From Bacillota bacterium (GTDB lineage Bacteria; Bacillota; Clostridia; Lachnospirales; Lachnospiraceae), in assembly GCA_023391695.1 (NCBI GenBank), contig JAEWAK010000036.1, forward strand, positions 1 to 64,000: a stretch of 64,000 bases of DNA. The letters are read 5' to 3'. How positions within the stretch are numbered: the first letter of the stretch is position 1; each line of letters starts with the position of its first letter. Shown here one piece after another: positions 1 through 8,587 of the stretch. The notes under the pieces were generated by a model. That model ran no database searches, was not told the DNA's origin, and worked only from the letters and a program-made list of their open reading frames with translations. The position numbers and the translations under genes were made by a program.

Positions 1-124
1 TAAGGGATATCCTTAACTAAAATAGCACTATTCAATGTTTTCAAAGTGCAAATAAATTTTTAAACTGCAAGATTTTGCAATATTACCAATTTAAATCAAA
101 AAGTAAGAACTTTTTCAGTGGCCT

Positions 125-161
125 CCGCTAAGAAGTGGGGGACTTACTTGTAAGGTTAAAT
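125..161. repeat. Dispersed repeat A, copy 1
   Basis: This 37-base sequence recurs almost unchanged at 1670-1705. It contains a small hairpin (CCGCT..AGTGG) and the core CTTACTTGTAAGGTTAAA. The substitutions between copies keep the CC-CT/AG-GG pairing (G/T in one copy, A/C in the other), so the hairpin itself seems to be conserved. Confidence 0.6.
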
Positions 162-164
162 TCA

Positions 165-270
165 TAAAAAAATCCACTGCAAACACATTTGAATATCTTC
201 TTGAAGCTGGTGCATATCGGCTTCATTAGACGCTGATATGCACCAGCTCCTTTGTGTTTGTAATGGATTA
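165..270 (-). terminator. Long-stem terminator of the GntR gene
   Basis: The inner stem is AGCTGGTGCATATC paired with GATATGCACCAGCT. An outer imperfect stem pairs ATCCACTGCAAACACA with TGTGTTTGTAATGGAT. Read on the minus strand the structure ends in seven T residues, as expected of an intrinsic terminator for the gene that stops at 307. The roughly 95-base palindrome is longer than most terminators. Confidence 0.65.
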
Positions 271-306
271 TGATTTCTCCAGGATATTATTAATTCCGGG
301 ATGGTT

Positions 307-1038
307 TTATAAATCAACGGAGTACTTGTATTTGTCTCCGGGATAATAACAAAGAGTATATTCCACCAGTTCGTTATGCTGGTCCGTCGTTTTCCTTGTT
401 CTTTTAAAAACCGGGGAACCCGGGGAAATGTTCAGATATTTACCGATGTCCTTATCCGCCAGGACCGCTTCAAAGGTATCCTGGCCTTTTACAATTTTAA
501 CTCCGTATTCCGTATCCAGATAATTATAAAGTGATTCCTTATAATAATCCGGCTCTAAGGGAAGTTCATGGTACTTTCTTAAATAAGTAATGGAATATAC
601 GATGGGTGAGGCTTTTACACATCTGACACGGACTAATTTATAGGCCTCTTCCCCCTCTTTTATTTCAAGTTTCCCGGCTGTTGATTTACCCGCCTTTTCC
701 AGGGTAATATTGCAGTAGCTGGTTTCCATTTTAATGCCATGCTGCTCCATTTCCTCGGAAAAGCTGATAACCCGTTTCAGTTTCTCATCTATTTTTTCAA
801 ATATGACGGTCGTACCGATTCCCTGGGCGCTTTGTAAATATCCCGCATTTACCAGAGCACTTACCGCCTGCCGTACGGTTACCCGGCTGACTCCAAAGAT
901 TTCCTGCAATTGTTTTTCACTTGGCAGAACATCACCGTTAGTATATTCGCCTTTTTCAATTTGATCTTTAATTATATTTTCAATTTGAAAGTATAAAGGG
1001 GCAGCGCCCTTTTCGTGATTTAACTTCATTCCATTCAT
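307..1038 (-). CDS. GntR-family regulator with UTRA domain
   Basis: Predicted cytoplasmic transcription factor of 243 residues, the usual size for the HutC/TreR subfamily. Residues about 12-80 are a winged helix: LPSEKQLQEIFGVSRVTVRQ is the classic GntR helix-turn-helix. Residues about 95-235 form a UTRA effector domain, which in characterised relatives binds sugar phosphates or similar metabolites. Two in-frame ATGs occur (1038 and 1029) behind the same AAAAGGATGA ribosome site, so the start is uncertain by three codons. The gene is transcribed away from the AraC gene and transporter to the right, with about 770 bases between them. Control of that transporter is possible but unproved. The ligand cannot be read from sequence. 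Confidence 0.93.
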   Translation of the reverse strand: MNGMKLNHEKGAAPLYFQIENIIKDQIEKGEYTNGDVLPSEKQLQEIFGVSRVTVRQAVSALVNAGYLQSAQGIGTTVIFEKIDEKLKRVISFSEEMEQHGIKMETSYCNITLEKAGKSTAGKLEIKEGEEAYKLVRVRCVKASPIVYSITYLRKYHELPLEPDYYKESLYNYLDTEYGVKIVKGQDTFEAVLADKDIGKYLNISPGSPVFKRTRKTTDQHNELVEYTLCYYPGDKYKYSVDL

Positions 1039-1101
1039 CCTTTTCCATATTTATGATTTTCTTTGCATGTCCAAAAAGTCCTGATTTCAGGTATTTCCCT
1101 T

Positions 1102-1262
1102 TGCAGGATCAAAGAATCCGGCTTGCCGGCTCCGGGGGTCGGTTCCTTACGGTAAGGTTCCAAACGCCGAAGTACAATCCTGCGGAGCATTTTTTATCTC
1201 ATAGTACGTAACTTCTCTATGAGATAAAAAACTCCCGTCTTTAAAAAGATTAAAGACGAGAG
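1102..1262. ncRNA. Candidate structured RNA or leader, unassigned
   Basis: On the plus strand GCAGGAT (about 1115) can pair with ATCCTGC (about 1177). This encloses a CCGGCTTGCCGG hairpin and a second CCTTACGGTAAGG hairpin, and is followed by GGAGCATTTTTT. A 15-bp perfect stem, TTTTTTATCTCATAG with its complement, covers about 1191-1232. A CGTCTTTAA/TTAAAGACG hairpin follows at about 1238-1260; on the minus strand it runs into a T tract. It could be a leader or attenuator of the GntR gene or a free-standing small RNA. I do not recognise a known riboswitch class. Confidence 0.3.
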
Positions 1263-1648
1263 CATATGCCTCATGATAACACTTTAATTCAACCCATCTT
1301 TACAGTTAGAGTCTCATCCGTCGTATTAAATCTAATTTACCTGTCTGCAAAACAATAATGTATCTTTTTATAAGCAGTACACAGGAACTTTCCGGTTCAT
1401 TTATCCTATTTAGAATAGCATGCACCACATTATTTGTCAACTGGCGATTCATAAGCCTCCCTTTTATAGGCTCTGCGTAAAATGTGCTTATGAATAAGCT
1501 TCCGGCATAAGAAGAAAAACAATAAGCCTAAGGTAATACCGGCACTGTCGATCAATACATCCCGAAACTGCCCGGTACTTAACGGCAGATTTTAACCTGA
1601 ATTCAGATTATAGCAAGTACCGGTAATTTGTCAATACCATATCTTGCA

Positions 1649-1669
1649 GTCAAAGCGGATATTCGCAAT
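1649..1669. repeat. Dispersed repeat B, partial copy 1
   Basis: The sequence GTCAAAGCGGATATTCGCA matches the left half of a palindromic element also seen at 10231, 23067 and 31938. Here it runs directly into repeat A, so the two form a composite. Confidence 0.55.
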
Positions 1670-1705
1670 CCACTAAGAAGCGGGGACTTACTTGTAAGGT
1701 TAAAT
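1670..1705. repeat. Dispersed repeat A, copy 2
   Basis: Second copy of the element at 125-161. It reads CCACTAAGAAGCGGGGACTT and then CTTGTAAGGTTAAAT, and lies about 105 bases upstream of the AraC start. Confidence 0.6.
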
Positions 1706-1809
1706 AATTATCGGATCCCTGCTCTTCCAAAATGGAAAAAAATGTTGTAAAATGATTGTTGAGAAACCCGTTTCATTAGATCAGGTTTTAAAGGAGAGAG
1801 GAGTATATT

Positions 1810-4146
1810 ATGAAGAGAATACCGGTTCAAATCCAATTATTTATGATACTGTTCCTGGTACTGGTTATTCCCATGTCGATTATATCTTATTACAGCAATA
1901 CGGCAATGCTGCGGTACTCGGAACAGGAAATCGCCGATTCCGCCATGACAAAACTGGATTCCGACATTGCCCTGAATGAATTTGCCCTCAGCAACGTTAT
2001 TGTGAACGTACTGCAGATGGTCAAAGAAAACAAATTTAACACTATAAAAAATATAACATCTTATGCCGAATTAAATTCCGATTTTGAAACCATTAACAGT
2101 GCAATCAATATCTTTGACAGCATGAACGAAATGCTGTCAAATGACAGCACCGTATATTCCATTAATTTTTACCTGGATAATGCGGACTATGTTATTTCAA
2201 CCAATAAGGGAATTGTCCGCCTGGAATATTTTGAAAGCCTGGACTGGCTGGAAGCAGCCATGAAGGAAGTCAACGGCGCCGGCGGCGTATGGTACCCCAG
2301 GGTTTTAAATAAAGCCACGGTTACCGAAATCGAAAAGGGTTCAAAATATTCCGAATCCATTCATGTCATATCCTATGTATACCGGCTTAACCGGCTGACG
2401 ACCTCCACAAAGGGTACCATCGTGGTAAATGTAAACGAATCCAAGGTAAGCAGTTTTTTTAATTCCAATAAACATAATTCCGATTCAACCGGTTTTATTA
2501 TTGACGGGGAAGGGAATGTTATCTCTCATAAGGATAAGTCCCTGATCCATAAAAACCTCAGTGAGGTTAGTTATATAAAACGCATATTGGAGGATAAGGA
2601 AAACTCCGGATATTATTATATCAATACGGACAAGGAGAGAATGTTATATACCTTTTATAAAAATCCCTCAAATCAATGGATCTATGTTACAACCTATTCC
2701 ATGGATACCTTATTGGAAAAATCAAATGTGGTCCGGGCCAATTTTATCTTTCTTACAACCATAATTATTGCCATAGGAACAATCATAACCGTATTGGTAT
2801 CCATCAGCTTTTCCAAACCCATGAAGCAGCTGGTAGCGAATATGAAAGAGCAGGCCGGTTTTGAAGACAGGGAGAATAAGAATGAACTTGCCTATCTTAC
2901 AAACGCCTTTGAAAAAATACGGGAACAGGAGGAAGGCCTTCGCAAACTGTTAAAAGACAGGGAAAAGGAAACGAAATATCTGGCCTTCCACAATTTGCTG
3001 ACCGGTGAAATTGCCAACAGCACGGAAATGGAAGAAATAAAAAAAGCTTTACCCTACAGCCATTATATTGTGGCACTGGTATCCGTTGACAACATCAAAT
3101 CCTATTTAAAAGAATCCAATCCGGAAACCAGAAGCTATCAGCGCTATATATTGTTTGATAAATTTGAGAATGCCTTTCCGGAAGAATATCATGTATGCTG
3201 TACAAGATATGAAGCCGGAACAATTGCCATTCTCATTAACATGGAATGTTATGACCAGGTCCGGGTGCCGAAAACCTTAAGAACTGTTTTAACCCAAGTT
3301 AAAACCATGGCAAAAGAAGTCCGGGGGTATACCGTAACAATTGGTGTAAGCGGAGTCCATAACGGTTACGACGGGATTAAAGAATGTGTTTATGAAGCCG
3401 CGGAAGCGGTCAAACAGAGATTACTTGCCGGAAGGAACAGCATAATCTTCTGGGAATCCGGAAAAAGGGAAAACAAAAAGTTCCATTATTCCTACAACAG
3501 TGAAAAAAAGATCCTTAACTTTTTAAACAGCGGTGATTTTGACAGCCTGAAGGCCGAACTACGCATAATTGTGGACCAGCTTAAGGAGGAAGAGGATATT
3601 TCAAACGATAATATCCTGCTGATATTTAATCAGTTAGTCGGTGCAACCATTAAATATCTTGTGGAACATAATATTAATACCAGCAAGATCTTTCGAAGTA
3701 ACGTCAATATCTATTCGGTTATTGCAAGTCTTGATACAGTAGATGAAATCGAAGAATACCTGATCGAGGTATATAAATCCATTCTGGATTACACGGCTCC
3801 GGACCGGGAGAATAATGAGACAAAATACTGTGAACAGATACTCCGGTACCTGGGGGAACATTACAAGGAAGATGTGATATTTGAAGCTATCGCGGAGGAA
3901 ATCGGAATCAGTTATTCCTACTTAAGAAAACTAGTGAAAGAAGAAACGGGAAAAAGTTTGATCGATAACGTAAATATTCTCCGCATTGAAGAAGTAAAGC
4001 ACCTGCTGCTTCATTCCGATCTAAGCATTTCACAGATTGCCAGGGAAGTAGGGTACCGGAATATCCAAAGTGTAATCCGCTTTTTTAAAAAATATGAGGG
4101 GATATCTCCAAGTGAATTTAAAAACCTGAAGCAGAGAGATGTTTAA
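1810..4146 (+). CDS. Membrane-anchored AraC-family regulator
   Basis: A 778-residue one-component sensor of the type that sits beside LplB/YtcP/lipoprotein sugar transporters in Paenibacillus and Lachnospiraceae. The first membrane segment is at about residues 10-30, then an extracytoplasmic sensor region of Cache type to about 305. The second membrane segment is at about 307-330, followed by a linker, a long cytoplasmic middle region and a C-terminal AraC domain at about 675-778. The AraC part contains both helix-turn-helix units (IFEAIAEEIGISYSYLRKLV and ISQIAREVGYRNIQSVIRFF). The start is supported by GAGGAG six bases upstream. It most likely activates the downstream importer in response to an external saccharide. 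A strong terminator follows the stop, so the transporter has its own promoter. Confidence 0.92.
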   Translation: MKRIPVQIQLFMILFLVLVIPMSIISYYSNTAMLRYSEQEIADSAMTKLDSDIALNEFALSNVIVNVLQMVKENKFNTIKNITSYAELNSDFETINSAINIFDSMNEMLSNDSTVYSINFYLDNADYVISTNKGIVRLEYFESLDWLEAAMKEVNGAGGVWYPRVLNKATVTEIEKGSKYSESIHVISYVYRLNRLTTSTKGTIVVNVNESKVSSFFNSNKHNSDSTGFIIDGEGNVISHKDKSLIHKNLSEVSYIKRILEDKENSGYYYINTDKERMLYTFYKNPSNQWIYVTTYSMDTLLEKSNVVRANFIFLTTIIIAIGTIITVLVSISFSKPMKQLVANMKEQAGFEDRENKNELAYLTNAFEKIREQEEGLRKLLKDREKETKYLAFHNLLTGEIANSTEMEEIKKALPYSHYIVALVSVDNIKSYLKESNPETRSYQRYILFDKFENAFPEEYHVCCTRYEAGTIAILINMECYDQVRVPKTLRTVLTQVKTMAKEVRGYTVTIGVSGVHNGYDGIKECVYEAAEAVKQRLLAGRNSIIFWESGKRENKKFHYSYNSEKKILNFLNSGDFDSLKAELRIIVDQLKEEEDISNDNILLIFNQLVGATIKYLVEHNINTSKIFRSNVNIYSVIASLDTVDEIEEYLIEVYKSILDYTAPDRENNETKYCEQILRYLGEHYKEDVIFEAIAEEIGISYSYLRKLVKEETGKSLIDNVNILRIEEVKHLLLHSDLSISQIAREVGYRNIQSVIRFFKKYEGISPSEFKNLKQRDV

Positions 4147-4308
4147 TGGGATACCAGGAAAGCGGAACCAGGAATAGCAAGCCTGCTTGCAGGTTCCGGC
4201 CGGAGCAGTAAGATCATAAACATGTTTTTCATTCATGACATAATAAATCTCTCCGGGAAGGGACAATTGCTTTCCCTTCCTTCCGGCTTTTCGGGGAAGT
4301 CGTGTAAA

Positions 4309-4355
4309 ACAACTATAAAACAGTTGCTGTTTCACTGTTTTATAGTTGTTTTTTT
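4309..4355 (+). terminator. Intrinsic terminator of the AraC gene
   Basis: A perfect 15-bp stem, ACAACTATAAAACAG with CTGTTTTATAGTTGT, has an 11-base loop and is followed by a run of T residues. Confidence 0.88.
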
Positions 4356-4519
4356 GATAATCTTACATCATTTTTGATAATAAACCGGCTTAACTGTATG
4401 TCTCTTTCCGTTTTTTCCCTGATACTTTTATGGAAATCCCTTAATAATATTTGTTAAACCCCCGCCAAATCAAGGGTTTCTGCAGTAGCAAAAATGATAA
4501 TCCCTGGCAAAAGTGATAC

Positions 4520-4582
4520 TTTACAGATACAGGAAATAATTATATAGTTCAGATATGCCATTTATGTACAAAACGTATACAT
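4520..4582 (+). promoter_or_regulatory. Transporter promoter and candidate operator
   Basis: The boxes TTTACA (4520) and TATAGT (4543) are separated by 17 bases. About ten bases past the expected start of transcription lies ATGTACAAAACGTATACAT (4564-4582), whose ATGTA/TACAT ends are inverted. That placement would suit a repressor or a regulator half-site. Which protein binds is unknown; the GntR and AraC proteins are both candidates. Confidence 0.45.
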
Positions 4583-4607
4583 TCCAACAATAAGAAAGGA
4601 TGATTTT

Positions 4608-5591
4608 ATGAAATATGCCAAATCTTCCAGGTTAAAGCCAGACAGTTCCTCTTTGGTTCCCGGCAGTTATATAAAAAATGACAGAAAAAGAAGTTTACTT
4701 TTCTATTTAAAAAAAGACTGGCAGCTATATTTACTGTTATTCGTACCGGTGGCCTTTGCCCTGGTTTTTAAATACGGCTCCATGTTCGGGTTAGTTGTGG
4801 CATTTAAGGATTATAAGATCTTGAAAGGATTTTCAGGCAGTGATTGGGTCGGTTTTGAGGTATTTAATAAAGTATTCCATATGAGGGATTTTGGCAAATC
4901 GGTCCGGAATACCTTGTTATTAAACAGCCTGACCCTTATTTTAGGCTTTCCCCTGCCCATTGTCCTGGCACTTTTATTAAACGAGGTGAAACATAAATAT
5001 TTTAAAAAAGTGACCCAGACTTTGTTATACCTGCCTCACTTTTTATCTTTTGTAATTATCGGTGCAATTGCTTACCAGATCTTCGGCCTGGCAAACGGCG
5101 TTGTAAATAACCTGCTTGAGGCCGCCGGGCACTCACGGATACCTTTTCTCCAGGAGGATAGCCACTGGCTGGTGACTTATGTACTTATTAACGTATGGCA
5201 GACCATGGGCTGGGGAACCATTATTTACCTGGCGGCGATTACCAGTGTCAACACAGAATTGTACGAAGCGGCTACCGTAGACGGGGCCGGGAGGTGGGCT
5301 AAATGTGTCCATATCACCCTGCCCTGCATCAAAAGTACCATTGTAATCCTGTTGATCATGAATCTCGGTAAAATTATGGGCGGTTCCTTTGAATCGGTAA
5401 ATGCGTTAATGAATGTGGCGACCACGGAATATACCAATACGATTCCGGTACTGGTATACCGGTTAGGGCTTTCCAACGGCAAATACAGTGAAGCTACCGC
5501 AATTGGCCTGTTCCAGTCCGTAATCGGGTTCCTGCTGGTAGTCGGCTCCGATTTCATTGCAAAAAAGCTTGGCGAAGACGGAATTTTTTAA
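4608..5591 (+). CDS. Sugar ABC transporter permease, LplB type
   Basis: Integral membrane permease of 327 residues, typical for the family, with six predicted membrane segments after a basic N-terminal tail. The cytoplasmic EAA loop, which contacts the ATPase, is at about residues 219-240 (EAATVDGAGRWAKCVHITLP). The AAGGA ribosome site is seven bases from the ATG. It pairs with the permease that starts 14 bases after its stop. No ATPase gene is in this cassette; relatives of this group commonly share a general MsmX-like ATPase encoded elsewhere. The substrate is probably an oligosaccharide, but no adjacent glycosidase identifies it. Confidence 0.93.
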   Translation: MKYAKSSRLKPDSSSLVPGSYIKNDRKRSLLFYLKKDWQLYLLLFVPVAFALVFKYGSMFGLVVAFKDYKILKGFSGSDWVGFEVFNKVFHMRDFGKSVRNTLLLNSLTLILGFPLPIVLALLLNEVKHKYFKKVTQTLLYLPHFLSFVIIGAIAYQIFGLANGVVNNLLEAAGHSRIPFLQEDSHWLVTYVLINVWQTMGWGTIIYLAAITSVNTELYEAATVDGAGRWAKCVHITLPCIKSTIVILLIMNLGKIMGGSFESVNALMNVATTEYTNTIPVLVYRLGLSNGKYSEATAIGLFQSVIGFLLVVGSDFIAKKLGEDGIF

Positions 5592-5605
5592 AGGAGGATC
5601 GGAAA

Positions 5606-6526
5606 ATGATGACGGAAAACACTTCTAAAACAGTTTTATCCCATAGGAAACCCAAACCAACCTTACATAATGTATTAACCGATGTTTTCATTTATACCTT
5701 CCTGGCAGTCATCGCACTGACCTGCATACTGCCTTTTTTACATGTTTTTTCGAAATCCGTCAGTAATGAGGCATACGTAATTGCCAATAAGATTGTATTA
5801 CTGCCAAAGGGTTTTACCCTGGATGCCTACAAAAAAATATTTGCTGATCTAAGTATAATAAGATCCCTGTATGTATCCGTAGTCGTAACCATTACCTTTA
5901 CGGTTTTAGGTATGATCCTTACTACCTTTGCGGCTTACCCCCTGTCCAGGAAAAATTTAAAGGGCAGGACTGCCATTACCTTTCTGTTTATGTTTACCAT
6001 GTATTTCAGCGGAGGAATTATCCCGGAATATTTACTGGTAAACGAATTGAATCTGCTGGATACCTGGTGGGCCATGATCCTGCCTCTGGCTTTCAGCCCC
6101 TATAACCTGCTGATCATGAAAACCACCCTGCAGGGTAACATATCCGACAGCCTCATAGAATCCGCAGTCATAGACGGGGCGGGACAGTTCCGGATCTTAA
6201 GAAGTATCGTAATTCCGCTCTCCAAGCCCATTATCGCCACCCTTTCCCTGTTTTATGCGGTGGGCAGGTGGAACGCCTATCAGGATGCTTTATTTTATAT
6301 TAAACAAAATATCGACCTAAGGCCTCTCCAGCTGAAACTCTATTACCTGGTGGTGGCGGCTACGGAATCCTTTCAGGCAGTTTCGGAAGGGTCCGCACAA
6401 TATACCAATCCTGAGGTGCTAAAGGCCTCCTGCATTATGTTTGCAACCATTCCCATTTTATGTATTTATCCCTTTGTACAGAAATACTTCGTGCAGGGAA
6501 CCATGATAGGCGCCGTAAAAGGCTGA
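5606..6526 (+). CDS. Sugar ABC transporter permease, YtcP type
   Basis: Second permease of the importer, 306 residues with six predicted membrane segments. The EAA loop is at about residues 184-205 (ESAVIDGAGQFRILRSIVIP). It follows its partner by 14 bases, with AAAGGAGG nine bases before the first of two adjacent ATGs. Together the two form the membrane channel of a carbohydrate-uptake (CUT1) type importer. The C-terminal region carries a VSEGSAQYTNPEV segment as in other YtcP proteins. Confidence 0.93.
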   Translation: MMTENTSKTVLSHRKPKPTLHNVLTDVFIYTFLAVIALTCILPFLHVFSKSVSNEAYVIANKIVLLPKGFTLDAYKKIFADLSIIRSLYVSVVVTITFTVLGMILTTFAAYPLSRKNLKGRTAITFLFMFTMYFSGGIIPEYLLVNELNLLDTWWAMILPLAFSPYNLLIMKTTLQGNISDSLIESAVIDGAGQFRILRSIVIPLSKPIIATLSLFYAVGRWNAYQDALFYIKQNIDLRPLQLKLYYLVVAATESFQAVSEGSAQYTNPEVLKASCIMFATIPILCIYPFVQKYFVQGTMIGAVKG

Positions 6527-6572
6527 TTCGGGGTTTTTTATAAATAATTATTATATAAAAGGAGGTAGCATT

Positions 6573-8246
6573 ATGAAAAAAAATTTTAAAAAACTGACAG
6601 CATTTTCATTGATCTGCGCCCTTACTGTGGCCATGACCGCAGGGTGCAAAAACAATGAAACAGTCCCGACTGATAAAACGGCAGTCAATACAGCAGCGAA
6701 TACGGCAGAGGAAAATTCTGCGGGGGGAACCACGGAAACAGAAAAAAGCCCCTATGGGGATTATTCCTCCGGATTCGAAGATAATGTAACCATTGAAATT
6801 CCTGTATATGACAGGGCTTTTGAAGGCTGGAACGTAACGGATAATTATTATACCAAATGGATCCAGTCCCAGTTCGGTGACAAGTATAATATAACGGTTA
6901 AATTTGTAGCCATCGGAAGAAGTACGGAAGTTACCGATTATACCCAGATGCTGGCAGCCGATAAGGCGCCTGATATTATCTTCCATTACGATATGCCGCA
7001 GATCCTGGCCTATTACGGGGAAGGTGCCATGCAGAAACTGGATTATGAGGAAATCGCCAATTATGCTCCCACCTACTGGAAAGCTATGGGCGAGACCAAC
7101 TCCACTTACGGTAAGGTAGACGGGGATAATTACTTTTTCTTTGCCGGCAGGCCGGACGCTTACAACTGGCTCACCTTAATCCGGCAGGACTGGATCGATG
7201 CGGTCGGTTTGGATATGCCCTCTTCTCTTAAGGAGTACAATGAATTACTGACAGCCTGGAAAGAAGCCGGCCTCGGTAACGGCGGCGGCAACCTGGTGCA
7301 GAACAATTTCACCTATGATTATGCCTTCCGCACCTGGCCTATTGACGAAAAAGAGAGGGCACTGTATTCGGATCTTTCCGTTCCGGCCTTCACCTGGAAA
7401 CCTACCTATGAATATTTAAAAAATTTAAACTACCAGTGCAATAACGGCCTGATCGATCCCGAATTTTATTTAAATACGGATGATGCTTCCACCCAGGCAG
7501 ACTTTGTATCAGGAAATTCCGGTGCCTATGCCTTATACCTGGCAAGTTCTTCTACCGTAATCGCCAATTTATTAACCAATGACCCGGATGCAAAAGTCTC
7601 CGTATTGGACCCGAAAGCCCTGACACCGGAAGGTGCACAATATATGCCCCAGTCCCGGGCTTACTGGCCTTTCGGCATGATTATGGGCATTAACTCCACT
7701 GCCACCCAGGAAGAGAGGGCCGCAGTCTGGATGTATCTGGAGTGGATGAGCCAGACAGACAACCTGTTTTTCCTCCAAAACGGCGTGGAAGGCGAGAATT
7801 ACACCCTGGACGAAAAGGGCCTGGCTGTTAAGAAAGCTGATTTTACAGGCGAATCCAAGCTTTCCAATAACAACAATAAGGATTACTGGTGCCTGGTGAT
7901 AGAAAGTGCGCAGTATGAAGATGAAGATGTGAATTTCCAGGCCAACCTTACCAACTGGGCTCCGGCCGGTTATGAATACTTAATTGAAGATTCTTATAAA
8001 TACTATAAGGATTATCTGGAATATTCCTCTCCCGATGCCCTGTATTCGGTCGTACTGGAATCCGTGGCAGAATACAAATCCGATTTAAATGATCTATGGA
8101 AAGAACTTTATGTGAAATGTGCCATGAGTCCGGAAGCTGATTTTGAAGCTACCTATAAAGAGGCCTGCCAGGATTTCTTAGATGCAGGTTACCAGGCAAT
8201 TCTGGATGAAAAAGCCAAGGCAATTGAAGCGGGAAGCTATAATTAG
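6573..8246 (+). CDS. Sugar-binding lipoprotein of the importer
   Basis: Extracellular solute-binding protein of 557 residues in the large LipO-like group that accompanies LplB/YtcP permeases. A lipoprotein signal ends in MTAGC, making Cys25 the lipidated residue, followed by a Thr/Glu-rich linker and the two-lobed binding fold. AAAAGGAGG precedes the ATG, 46 bases after the permease stop. It should capture the sugar outside the membrane and pass it to the two permeases. Many Trp and Tyr residues (for example EGWNVTDNYYTKW and YFFFAGRPDAYNW) would suit stacking on sugar rings. The ligand is unknown. Confidence 0.93.
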   Translation: MKKNFKKLTAFSLICALTVAMTAGCKNNETVPTDKTAVNTAANTAEENSAGGTTETEKSPYGDYSSGFEDNVTIEIPVYDRAFEGWNVTDNYYTKWIQSQFGDKYNITVKFVAIGRSTEVTDYTQMLAADKAPDIIFHYDMPQILAYYGEGAMQKLDYEEIANYAPTYWKAMGETNSTYGKVDGDNYFFFAGRPDAYNWLTLIRQDWIDAVGLDMPSSLKEYNELLTAWKEAGLGNGGGNLVQNNFTYDYAFRTWPIDEKERALYSDLSVPAFTWKPTYEYLKNLNYQCNNGLIDPEFYLNTDDASTQADFVSGNSGAYALYLASSSTVIANLLTNDPDAKVSVLDPKALTPEGAQYMPQSRAYWPFGMIMGINSTATQEERAAVWMYLEWMSQTDNLFFLQNGVEGENYTLDEKGLAVKKADFTGESKLSNNNNKDYWCLVIESAQYEDEDVNFQANLTNWAPAGYEYLIEDSYKYYKDYLEYSSPDALYSVVLESVAEYKSDLNDLWKELYVKCAMSPEADFEATYKEACQDFLDAGYQAILDEKAKAIEAGSYN

Positions 8247-8587
8247 CAAGGAAACAGCCGGGAAAGAAATAGCGGGAGCTTACGAAGAAGTATCTCCAGC
8301 CTGCAAAATTGCCGCTGCAGGGATGGATAACGGCAATTTCCTTCAGTCAAAACGTTAAAAAAGTACTTGTAGGCATCCTGCCGTAAGATTTAAGGGCTGC
8401 TGCAAATAGCTTAATATCTCTCTGAAAGAACGGAGTTTTATTAACGCTGGTTTGCAGCAGCCCTTTATGAATGTTATGTTACCGTTCAGTCTTGGATACC
8501 GGGAGGTGTTTTTTGTGGGGGTAACGGAGCGGAAGACACAGAAAACCCCAGTTTAACAGCAATCCCTGTATAAACAACTTTCCCGGA
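8247..8587. other. Intergenic region between convergent transcripts
   Basis: No gene is seen. Two hairpins lie here: AAATTGCCG/CGGCAATTT at 8306-8339, and a 13-bp stem at 8394-8463 described separately. A stretch near 8370 (GTACTTGTAGG) vaguely resembles repeat A. The transporter operon and the polysaccharide operon converge here. Confidence 0.55.
8394..8467. terminator. Terminator between convergent operons
   Basis: The perfect inverted repeat GGGCTGCTGCAAA / TTTGCAGCAGCCC encloses 44 bases and is followed by TTTA on the plus strand. It can stop transcription from the importer and, less clearly, from the opposite polysaccharide operon. Confidence 0.6.

Larger units (their letters stand above)
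1..306. other. AT-rich intergenic region with repeat and terminator
   Basis: No gene is seen before the GntR gene. The left 120 bases are AT-rich and carry no recognisable signal. A repeat that recurs near 1670 lies at 125-161, and a long imperfect palindrome at 165-270 acts as the terminator of the GntR gene. Confidence 0.6.
1039..1809. other. 771-base intergenic region with structured elements
   Basis: No convincing protein gene is present; the reading frame starting near 1752 overlaps the AraC start and is a shadow. The region holds a foldable element at 1102-1197, two perfect hairpins at 1190-1262, and repeats B and A at 1649-1705. An AGGAGAGAGGAG ribosome site precedes the AraC gene at 1810. 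Confidence 0.5.
4147..4607. other. Intergenic region between regulator and transporter
   Basis: No gene is seen. The left part has a CCGG..CCGG hairpin near 4253-4291 and the main terminator of the regulator gene. The right part holds a promoter at 4520-4548 and an inverted repeat at 4564-4582 just before the transporter. Confidence 0.6.

Noticed and set aside
1752..1979. 75-codon frame overlapping the AraC start
   Set aside because: It overlaps a well-supported gene in another frame and has no ribosome site or homology.
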